This document shows positions 9,128 to 17,768 of a DNA stretch of 25,225 bases, one piece after another. Each line of letters begins with the position of its first letter. Position 1 is the first letter of the stretch. The notes below the pieces were generated by a model that made no database searches, was not told the DNA's origin, and saw only the letters and a list, made by a program, of their open reading frames with translations. The position numbers and the translations under genes are program-made. The stretch is from contig NW_003147278.1 in the NCBI RefSeq assembly GCF_000003605.2, forward strand, positions 79,390-104,614, read 5' to 3'. Origin of the DNA: Saccoglossus kowalevskii (Eukaryota > Hemichordata > Enteropneusta > Harrimaniidae).

Positions 9128-12066
9128 CAATTCTACCAGCAACTCCTGCAATTTTACGAAGACCATGTCCAATTCTCTTCCAGTTCCACTTTCGTCTTCG
9201 TTCTGGAGATGTAGAAAAAAAATACATTTGAGCATCAATTATGAGTTGTGTGCATTGTTAATTTAGTTAAATAGTGTCATTTAAAATTGAATTTAGAAAG
9301 CAAAAACAATAAAGAATGATTAAATCAGTTTTATCAACAAATATTTTCGTCATTCGTATTGAACAGGAAAGCTTTTAAACAAATTGAAATCTATACAATG
9401 AATGAATGCACAAAACCAAAAATAGATGCATGCACAAGTAATAGTTGGCAGAATATGCACATATCCAATGTAACTGAACATAATATGTTATTAAATGTTA
9501 CTGTGTCTCTTTAATTACTGATAGAGCATGATAATAATATACCGTGACTGTTTTGTTCGTTTTGTCAGTTTAGAAAGTCAAGTCGAATAACAAGTTATTA
9601 AAATACTGACCTTCAACACCAAGATCATCGTAGTCAGGCTGTGAATAAAATGTTACCGTATTGATTTAATGACAGTTTTCGGAACGGGAGTCTGTTTTAT
9701 TCTAAATGCGCTCAGATAGAATGTACCAGAAACACAATTCAAAATAAACATTCGAATAATTCGACTAACCAATTATAGCAAAAATGGTCATTAATATCAT
9801 ATGATTTATAATTCGTACTCACTACATCATTTAATGCTCGAACAAAATTTGCAATGTCTGAAATAAGAAGCAAGCAACTGGTTGGTAAGACATCGTGGTT
9901 TTTGAACCAAAACAGTGGCATTGAGACGAATGTGCTGCATAAAAAGTATATAAATATGACGAAAATGCAGAGATACCACATAATACGAATATAATCAAAT
10001 ATATATATATGATTAAATAAATACCTTCATCAGAAAATTCGTCGCTATCGTCCTGGAGAGCAATGTTCAATAAATATACAGTAAAGTTGTTTTGTCAAAT
10101 ATGTCAGTGCGCCAACGATATGTAATAAGGTAAAATATTGAACTCAATTGAAAATATGTAATACGTAAGTAGGTTTGAGTTTGTTTGTTTTTTAATCTCA
10201 CATCAAAATGTTAAATGACATTTATCGGCACGTTCGGTTCGAATGGATATTGTTTCGTATCTAATACCATCGCTTCGTACCAAACCCACTTCTTTCTAAG
10301 TATCACTTCGTATAACATTCATAGCGAATGGTCACATCCTCACCTGCAGTGGCTTAAGTTACCCATTTGTTATCTGGAAATGTGTTTGGTTATACCTATG
10401 TACTGCTTTTTATTTAATGACCGAAAATAATCGAAACCTGAATTTCACGGCTACTGTTTTGTCCACCAATATTAACACCAGGGCCCGGGTTGTTGCGTTG
10501 ATTTTAATGTGTACATATTTATGTTTTTCAAAAATTATGATAGACTGTCGACAGTCGGTCGTACCTAATATTAATCTGTTATTATTAATAAATATTGTGT
10601 AATAGGCGTGAATAAATTGCGAACGCCGGGATAGGAAGTATGGAGTGACCGAATCTTGACGAATTATAATTAAAAGTGCTGGAACGTTTGGACTACCATG
10701 ATGTTTTTTGCAAAGAAGGCCAGCGAGACACTATCGCAAACTACCAGAGGGGAGAGATGTGTTCGGTTTTTTTATGCAGAGTCGACGCTCTCAGTCCACA
10801 TTTTCTACACGCATACGAACTGGCAAGATGTAGATCGATCGTCTCTGCCACAACAAATTTGATTTCTTCGTATGCCGTAAACTGTTGATCCTCGGAAACA
10901 GTCTTCTCCGGTTTTCTATATTTTCTATTTGACTGCCACAAACAATGCACGTTGTTTCATTGGTTCTGTGCGATTTAATAGTTTTCTCTGTTATTTTGAT
11001 TGGAGTGACTGTATTATTCATTGTGTTCATAACGTGAACAACCAACGCATTCATGAGGTCATTTAGAATAGATTTGCATATAATTTATAATTTATTTTGA
11101 TCAACTATGAATTATTCATATCAACTAGAAACCTGCAGACTGGGGCAGTCTCTCGGGACTGAAGTCCCTCGCGTGAAGGAAGGCGTTTGAACGTCTAGCA
11201 TACACAATTACATTAGGCCCGGGGACTGTCGACAGTCTAATGTTATGAGTAAATTTATTTAATTTATAAATATTGTGAGATTGTTATCAAAATAATTTGA
11301 TTTCTTTAATCGATATATCATAGATGAACATGGTTAATGAGATGTAATATTTTATTGTGCGTAGTCATGAAATGTACACAATATGATAACCCACTGTGAT
11401 ATACACCATAATAGCATACTGTACTATACTATATCGGTTATTGAAACTACGTATATATACATGTTAATACAGTGTGTAGAATATTTTAATTAATTTAATT
11501 AATTTTAAAGTGATATGACTGTCCTTACACGCCATATGGCTATTCAGAGTTTAGAGTGGACTGCTATATGTTGAAAATAACAATTACTCACTTTTACAGT
11601 AATTTACATTCTCGAAACGACATTGACACAGTGTATGCAATTTAGCTGCTATGCCACAATCAGTCCAGAAATATGTATAAATTTTGTAGTCATTGGTACA
11701 ATCATCAAATTGGTTAATATTGTTGTTAAATTTAAATTAATTTCTGCTTCAACAATTTCTGTACAACCGTTAGCAAAGGGATGGTTCTTTCCCACATATT
11801 TCTTTCATATTAACGGTTTTTTTTTTGTTTTTTTTATAGATTTTGTAATTTGGGTTATTCTAGATAATTTTCACTACAATTGCATTAAGCAAAATATAAT
11901 TCGTTTGAAATTGCACAAACAATAGTTTGTTTACTCATTGTATCGATTAAATTAATTATTAAATTACGACGCACAATATTATCAGTTGTCAAACACTTAC
12001 CTCCTGAGTGATGACTGTGCTAACGAGAAGCAGGAATACGAAACAAAGCAATAAAGTATATCGCAT
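9114..12066 (-). CDS. AMP1: secreted cationic antimicrobial-peptide precursor (81 aa, five coding exons)
   Basis: Minus-strand coding exons are 12066-12001 (22 codons), 10052-10025 (28 nt), 9857-9823 (35 nt), 9638-9611 (28 nt) and 9202-9114 (to TGA). All introns are GT..AG with phases 0, 1, 0, 1, giving 246 nt. Exon 1 encodes a signal peptide (MRYTLLLCFVFLLLVSTVIT, then QE). The three tiny exons encode an acidic propeptide: DDSDEFSDE, then D and IANFVRALNDV, then PDYDDLGVE (about net -12). The last exon gives E, a furin-like RRRK, then WNWKRIGHGLRK and IAGVAGRIAVVG before the stop. Trp-x-Trp, alternating basic/hydrophobic residues and terminal Gly (possible amidation donor) fit a cationic amphipathic helix. 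Signal, acidic pro-region and cationic C-terminus is a known AMP precursor plan, and the core is cecropin-like, but I cannot assign a named family. Start chosen as the only ATG before the signal sequence, conserved in AMP2. Confidence 0.87.
10000..10010. repeat. Short (AT)n tract in AMP1 intron
   Basis: ATATATATATAT-like run in the intron just after the 28-nt acidic exon. Unit 2 lacks the pure run. Confidence 0.6.
10541..11239. mobile_element. Element A: DNA transposon with palindromic terminal repeats (699 bp)
   Basis: The left end TAGACTGTCGACAGTC and right end GACTGTCGACAGTCTA are perfect 16-bp terminal inverted repeats, each with a 14-bp self-palindrome around a GTCGAC core. Flanks AAATTATGA (10532-10540) and ATGTTATGA (11240-11248) match at 7 of 9 positions, like an aged 9-bp target duplication. 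Subterminal sequence on both sides matches element B (21941-22153) in opposite orientation; A holds about 530 bp more inside, including a coding remnant on the minus strand. A 9-bp duplication would fit Mutator-like or Merlin-type transposons, but no transposase catalytic domain is visible. Confidence 0.8.
10741..11054 (-). pseudogene. Frameshifted zinc-finger-like coding remnant inside element A
   Basis: One minus-strand frame from an ATG at 11054 reads through ETTCIVCGSQIENIENRRRL. A second frame, offset by one shift, continues with TAYEEIKFVVAETIDLHLAS and then SYACRKCGLRASTLHKKTEH. Together they give C-x2-C, about 40-45 residues, then C-x2-C, a spacing resembling ZAD- or THAP-like treble-clef fingers often found at the N-terminus of transposase or host zinc-finger proteins (THAP itself would end C-x2-H, so it fits less well). 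The frame change and lack of downstream domain mark it as a broken fragment. The reconstruction across the shift is inference. Confidence 0.45.
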
Positions 12067-12089
12067 CTTGAACCCGCAGTTATTGTCTT
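12001..12089 (-). other. AMP1 exon 2 (5' UTR end plus signal peptide)
   Basis: A TTTTTTTGCAG acceptor lies just above 12089, followed by 23 nt of leader, then ATG at 12066. The exon ends at 12001 with CAGGAG|GTAAGT. AMP2 has the same acceptor and a 20-nt leader. This supports an intron in the 5' UTR joining exon 13126-13170. Confidence 0.7.
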
Positions 12090-12629
12090 CTGCAAAAAAA
12101 TGAATATCATGGTTATATTTTTGCTTAATTGCATCTTTCTCTAAGCTTGCACAGCTGTTTGTAGTCATTAAATTTTCGCCAACCAAGGTTCGTTTATTCG
12201 GCGATACTAGATATATTTGCTTCAATTCATTGTCCAGTCAAGTTTTTCATTATAGCTGTAGCACGGACTAAATTGTACAGTAGAAGATTTTCTTCCTAAC
12301 CAGAGATTGAGCTGACATTTTACAATCTGTTACTTGAAGGCTAAAAATTCCCAACTTATTAGATAAATTCTGTTTATTAATTTGTTTCTCCAATTTTCAC
12401 TATACTACACTATGAAATCACAGCAACTATGAAATACGACCAACGAGAAATACGCATTAATATTCGTGTGTACGTTACAAGCTATATGATCTTAGTATAA
12501 AATGAACATAGATTTCCAATCGTCACACGTTTGAAAACTTAGCAACTGTATTTAAGGTATGTCCCTGAGATAAGAACTGTGAACTGATAATACTTTAGGA
12601 GTTAAAACAATAAATTAAATATTTTGCAC

Positions 12630-12850
12630 AGACCGAGCCATACTTGAGACGAAAGCTACGTGCGGGGCTCCGTGCTGTACATCGAAGGGTCAGGCGCATG
12701 GAGGGCATAGGCGATTCTTCACGAACGACATCACAACGCTTTTTTGGGCCTATGCATTAGAAGCGCCTCCAATCAGATCTAGACGTTTTCCCGGGGTAAA
12801 CTCCACAACTTCTCGGTAGATACCACACGGGGTTATGGGGGAGTGTATTT
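12630..12850. other. Conserved GC-richer block in AMP1 5'-UTR intron
   Basis: TGCGGGGCTC, GCGCCTCCAATCAGATC and CAACTTCTCGGTAGA are shared with 20285-20660 in unit 2. CCTCCAATCAG contains a CCAAT-box core on the plus strand. It may be an intronic enhancer or alternative promoter, or simply less-diverged sequence. Confidence 0.35.
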
Positions 12851-13125
12851 TTTTACAACGAGCGTGCGAAACCGCGTGATTCGAACGATGTAGTAAATTA
12901 TTGTGTATACGTAATTATATGATTGAAACAGGAAATAAAAATTTCAACCTGTAATCATAACTTATATGTCCATATAAACGGGCAATCAATTTATCACGCA
13001 ATATACGTGTTTTTAAATGACTGGAAAAGTGGTGAAGCTAAAGTGAGTTATCAGTCAAACTAAACTATATTTAAAATCTTGTTTCAGAGACATAGTGAAT
13101 GAAACATAAGGTAAAGTTCACTTAC

Positions 13126-13170
13126 CAATTAGCGAAGTAGAAATGGTAGACAACAGACCCGAACTGTGAA
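13126..13170 (-). other. AMP1 non-coding exon 1 (5' UTR)
   Basis: A perfect donor, TTG|GTAAGTGAAC, has its boundary at 13126. The 45 nt above it (TTGTCTACCATTTCTACTTC) are nearly unchanged in unit 2 at 20935-20980, also followed by GTAAGT. The high-coordinate edge, presumed transcription start near CTGTTCACAG, is a guess. The only ATG-free reading and the conserved donor argue for a leader exon. Confidence 0.55.
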
Positions 13171-13174
13171 CAGA

Positions 13175-13339
13175 AATGTAATATACTAATTATATGGTCT
13201 GCTGATATAGAGATAGACTCAGCCTATAAGTTGCATTGATTTGGTTTAACTAAATTTATCACACACTAAATATTACTGGTATTATGCATAGAGTAGGAAT
13301 TAACGTAATTCATAATCCTGGCCAACTGTTTCTATAAAT
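13175..13339 (-). promoter_or_regulatory. AMP1 promoter with a 100-bp block identical to AMP2
   Basis: A TATA-like CATATAATTAG (13186-13196) lies about 30 bp above the presumed start. Bases 13240-13339 match 21047-21146 at every position, while neighbouring sequence has many substitutions and indels. A GATA-type motif (TGTGATAAAT on the minus strand) lies in the identical block. A kB-like GGGGAATTCA at 13391-13400 is present only in unit 1. Direct evidence of activity is lacking. Confidence 0.55.
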
Positions 13340-14060
13340 TAAGGATTTAACTATTCATTGGTTCTGGTTTTTAAATAATTAGAAATAATCGGGGAATTCA
13401 TCTTAATTTGGATTTTTCAGGGCATGGATATTTATATTCTAATATTGTTAGGGCATGGAATTGCAAACATCCTCTAACTAATCAATGTACAAATATTTTA
13501 ATAATTTAAATATCAGCCTAAAAGTACACATCATACAAACACTGTATAATTAATGACGAATTTGCGTCGTTTTATAAATCGCATAAAGCATTTATTATTG
13601 GATAGGAACGAGAGTATGCCTTAATGAGATTAATGTACTTATGCAAATGAAAATTGAAATTTTCACCTCACCCAAAAGCTTTTCATAAAAGCAGATATTT
13701 GTCACACCTTGTCTCTCTCAACGGAAAACGAAAACATTACACACAACGATGAAAAATAAGACTGATATTTTCCATGCAAAGTTTAATTATCTACATCTAT
13801 TTAACACTGTACAGTTGGGTTGTATTTTAATGGCTTCATTAATATTATTACGAATAGAGAAAATACACACTATCAGCTTACATCGCTTCCACGCACTACA
13901 ATACACACAAATACTATCAGTATTCTGAACAATTTAAACTTTAATTTTGACAGACATGGATATCAGTTTATGGTGGAATTTATCGATTAAGGGGCTTGAC
14001 AGAGATGGATTGCGATATTAAACTGAAATGACGTTTGACCTTTGCACTGTAAATATGCTA

Positions 14061-14511
14061 NNNNNNNNNNNNNNNNNNNNNNNNNNNNNNNNNNNNNNNN
14101 NNNNNNNNNNNNNNNNNNNNNNNNNNNNNNNNNNNNNNNNNNNNNNNNNNNNNNNNNNNNNNNNNNNNNNNNNNNNNNNNNNNNNNNNNNNNNNNNNNNN
14201 NNNNNNNNNNNNNNNNNNNNNNNNNNNNNNNNNNNNNNNNNNNNNNNNNNNNNNNNNNNNNNNNNNNNNNNNNNNNNNNNNNNNNNNNNNNNNNNNNNNN
14301 NNNNNNNNNNNNNNNNNNNNNNNNNNNNNNNNNNNNNNNNNNNNNNNNNNNNNNNNNNNNNNNNNNNNNNNNNNNNNNNNNNNNNNNNNNNNNNNNNNNN
14401 NNNNNNNNNNNNNNNNNNNNNNNNNNNNNNNNNNNNNNNNNNNNNNNNNNNNNNNNNNNNNNNNNNNNNNNNNNNNNNNNNNNNNNNNNNNNNNNNNNNN
14501 NNNNNNNNNNN
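14061..14511. other. Assembly gap (451 N)
   Basis: Run of N. The aligned part of unit 2 (about 21565-21640) is much shorter and AT-rich, so the gap either holds an insertion or its length is only an estimate. Open frames spanning it are artefacts. Confidence 0.99.
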
Positions 14512-15400
14512 GACTATGTGTTCCTACATGCTACTGCACTTCACGGTTGAAATGGTACATCTATGAACCACCCAAACCAAGTCGCGTCACTAAAAACTGC
14601 TCAAACTGACAGACGTTGACATCACAACTGCCAAATCAGCCCCTCACATCACAAGGTAATGAAAACTTGAAAACCAGAATAAGTTAAAATTTAAAATAAA
14701 TTTAAATATATGGTAAAACAAGCTATTTCTTCAGAAATTAGGTATGTGCGAATAATATATTTTGACCAATTTAGCTCATACTTTGAACATAATATTGTTA
14801 TCAACTGTTGGATTTTCCACAAATATTCACCACTACGTGTGATGTTATAGCTTGAAAACTGGTCTGTTCAGACAGTACCATAGTTATACCATAGTTATAC
14901 ACTTCGCCTCGCTGAACTAGTGAATGCCTTTTAGCTGTATGTTACAGTTTTTCACGTACACGTTGACCAAGAAACCTAGTGATAATTAATTAAGAGTATG
15001 ATGTGGTCTGGAAAAACGTAACCGGATGTGGCGAGTGTGTATGCAACACAGTTTGACCTTTAACACCACCATATCTCCTAGCATGTTACTGTTAACCACA
15101 CATAACTGTGGTCATCTCCTATATGTATCTGTTCATTTACGAAGCAGTACGATGTTCGTATCGACCGACGGACAATATATATCAGTGTGATTCTATATTG
15201 ACGATGTTTGCTTGTTGCCACAGTTTAGTGAAATATAACATACGGAAATTCCATCTAAAACATTTTACAAGATATATACATAAGTTATTTCAGTTGCTGG
15301 TTTCTATTCCCAATACGCGCTGTAGAGAATATTACTGATGAAAAACACACTTCACAGGTGAAATATTTTAAATTCACAAATAATCTATTCCAAAATCGAT

Positions 15401-15829
15401 TCAGCATAATAACAAAACGCGATTTCCTAACTAAATCGTTTTATGAAATGAAATGTGGAATTTATTTAACAAACGCATATCAAGCAAATATTCGTCATAA
15501 TTAAAGTTGTAGGTTGTTGCGCAGGGTTTATTATTGCTTATATAAACTGATTTTTGAGTTTTTATACCCTATACAACCTCGACATAGTATCAGTATGGAT
15601 TGTCATGAATACAGTGTTACGAATTATGGTACTAACTGTTACCCCCAACCGCTTTTTCTGGTGCTTTTCCCTGTCTAGCACTGTGAAGTATTATGTTAAA
15701 TAATACATACAGACATTTTTATGTGTGAGATTACATGTATATGTACTCAACAATGAAGCATGCGCATAAGATAGACATTTTTACTGTCAATCTATAATAT
15801 TATGTCGAGGGGATTATAAGTTGTACATT
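15401..15829. other. Spacer between duplication units
   Basis: No match seen to the sequence just before unit 1 or just after unit 2. No gene, RNA gene or terminal repeats recognised. Confidence 0.45.
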
Positions 15830-16136
15830 TTGCTATTTTTGGACATTATCTTCAGCAATGTTTTGTCATCCAGTATTATACACTTATTTGAAAATGTCAG
15901 ATGTGTTTCTTTACTATTTACAAAATCAACTGTTTGTTAAAAAGCACACTTCAAATTGCCTTTATTTGTGCAGCCAGTAACATGAGGAATGAATGACTGT
16001 GAAAGTGAATGCATGTGCAATATTTATCGATATTTTATTTAGAACAATATAGTCAATATGTTTATTCACAGCGAAGTCTTCATCCGTTTGAACAAACGTG
16101 GTAAAATTGTAACGAAAGTTGTAGCATTGAGGGTTC

Positions 16137-16801
16137 TGTCATGAATTTGTTTTCGCGTATCTGTTAACCGACTTAATTAGCTGATTATTAGCTGAATTGC
16201 TGTGTTATGTCTGTCATCGTTTAGGTCTATTTGAAGTTTTGGACGGAACTTGGCTCAGTGATTTGGAACTAATTACCAGATAATCGTCGCCATTCTGACA
16301 GTTTATATTCATAGTTATTAATGTAGTGAACGATTAATCAAAAGATATGACGTATTCAGTACTTAGTGTGATTGGCTTTATGATTGAAGGTTACGCCCTA
16401 GAGTCTTTTTACTGTTTTGTAATTGGTTAGAGTTTTGAAAATGAATAAAGAGAGTTTGAGTTGGTCTTGGCGGATACTCCACGATAGACGCAGGAGAGAG
16501 AGAGTGCAGTCGAGAGTCCAGTCCAGGGGCGAGCCTTGAGGCAGTCCAGTCTTGGGCGAGTCTTGGTTCAGCCTTGCGAGAGTCTTGGGGACTTTTCCCC
16601 AGGGCGCTGTGTCTTATAGAGTGCTCCAAAAGATCGACTAAGACGAGAGCTGAAACGTATTTCGTTGTGTGTGCCTTATTTGACTGTAAAGTTAAAGTGA
16701 CTTTCCCGATCCCGTACCTCAAGGGGACGAGATAGAGAGACGAGACGAGTTTTCCCCCTGACACGTGTGGAGAACCCCGAGAGAAGGATTTACCCCTCAT
16801 A
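16137..16801 (+). mobile_element. Solo LTR related to that at 8332-8941
   Basis: Starts TGTCATGAATTTG and shares long stretches with the unit 1 LTR (for example GTGATTTGGAACTAATT and GATCCCGTACCTCAAGG), with AATAAA at 16444-16449. The 4-bp GTTC at 16133-16136 and 16802-16805 is a likely target duplication. The empty site in unit 1 is at about 7468, where the sequence runs ACATGTTTCATGGCGAGGC. The right end reads CCTCATA, so the expected CA end appears mutated or the edge is off by a base or two. The last 50 bp differ from the unit 1 LTR, suggesting a different subfamily. Confidence 0.78.
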
Positions 16802-17139
16802 GTTCCATGGCGAGGCATATCAAATTGTACGTCCATCCTAATAATGTTGCTCGAGTTGGTCCGTCTGTCGCCAAGTGTGCAATATGCAAGTCAGGATGCC
16901 TTCAAAAATGATATTACGTATACATATCTTATACCTCGTAAAATTCCAACTTGCTAAAATTTAAATAACAGCTATGAAGACGCTAGTGTTTACGACCGAA
17001 TACCATAGGGTTAAAGACATTCATCAGAATCAAGGCTTCATATTCGGTAACTACTGTTAGCGGCCGAGTTTCCGTACTTCAACAAAATAATGCTGCAATT
17101 CGAGAGAATGGAGTGACTTTTCTGTAGCTCCATGGCGCC

Positions 17140-17154
17140 GTGTGTGTGTGTGTG
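17140..17154 (+). repeat. (GT)n microsatellite
   Basis: About seven GT units between CATGGCGCC and GCTGCCAC. Absent at the aligned place in unit 1 (near 7972). Confidence 0.85.
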
Positions 17155-17721
17155 CTGCCACAATGTACGTGTGTTATGTACGTCTTTTTTCCACAGAAGG
17201 GCAATGAGATAATGACCTGCACGTGATCTATTGACGTATCATAGTGACCGACATGTTACATTTAACCACAAATCACGCATATAGCCTTTCAGTATAGTGT
17301 CCATGCAAGTAATCGTTGTTTCAAATAAATGTCCTGTTTTTGTTTTTTTCAAATAGTGAGTGGAAAGTTGTATTCTCCAATACAAGATCGTAGAGTAGTT
17401 CTTTTCTAGTAAACAGGTATTGTTGTGAACAATGAAACGAGTAACTGTTGAATTAAAAAAGACCTCTTTTCTTGTAAACGCTTAACGAAAACTGCTCGCG
17501 GACAATAGAGATCTAAAAATTCATATTACTGCTATTACTATAGTATTTTTACTGAACGAGTCAACTAATTGTATACATTCTATGTGTAATTTTTGTAATT
17601 TATCCGACATAGTAACAATATGTTAATACACATCGCTGCCTTTGTTTCACTAAAAGAAAAAACATTGTGATGCGATCTTTTCTTAAAAAAAAACGCGTTA
17701 TAATCATAATGCATACTAATA

Positions 17722-17727
17722 TTTATT
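17722..17727 (-). terminator. Poly(A) signal of AMP2
   Basis: AATAAA on the minus strand about 42 nt past the TAA stop, aligned with the AMP1 signal at 9057-9062. Confidence 0.7.
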
Positions 17728-17768
17728 ACTTGTATCCTAGGTAACCAGTCGAATTAAAAGTCGTGGTT

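Larger units (their letters stand above)
10423..11750. mobile_element. Composite insertion in AMP1 intron absent from AMP2
   Basis: Both units share TTTTATTTAATGACC (ending about 10422 and 19464) and TCTGTACAAC (about 11758 and 19475). Unit 1 carries about 1.33 kb between these points where unit 2 has about 10 bp. Element A (10541-11239) accounts for roughly half. The rest (10423-10540 and 11249-11750) is AT-rich with no recognised terminal repeats, so it is either another element into which A inserted or separate insertions. Confidence 0.6.
7080..15400. repeat. Tandem segmental duplication, unit 1
   Basis: Collinear with unit 2 (about 15830-23200). Anchor pairs: ATGTCAGCTATGTTTCTTTA near 7141 with its counterpart near 15895; TATGAAGACGCTA near 7808 and 16973; the whole AMP gene; CACATCACAAGGTA near 14645 and 21656; and TTACGAAGCAGTACG near 15136 with TTACGAAGGCAGTGCG near 22831. 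Local offsets vary because of later insertions in each unit. Edges are approximate. Unit 1 contains AMP1, a solo LTR, element A and the assembly gap. Confidence 0.9.

Noticed and set aside
9739-10070. Two overlapping minus-strand open frames of about 80 codons
   Set aside because: They read through introns; only 10052-10025 and 9857-9823 inside them are supported as exons by splice sites and conservation.
11623-11925. 100-codon plus-strand open frame with hydrophobic segments
   Set aside because: Very AT-rich, spans the edge of the intron insertion, includes a poly(T) run, and is not kept in unit 2.
13391-13400. kB-like site upstream of AMP1
   Set aside because: Only a near match (last base off) and destroyed in unit 2, so not reported as a regulatory site of its own.
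14028-14609. Long open frames across 14061-14511
   Set aside because: They are open only because the run of N contains no stops.
15108-15338. 76-codon plus-strand open frame
   Set aside because: The matching segment in unit 2 (22805-23100) has frameshifting indels.
16378-16836. 152-codon minus-strand open frame
   Set aside because: It lies antisense across the solo LTR at 16137-16801; the unit 1 LTR does not keep the frame and no domain is visible.
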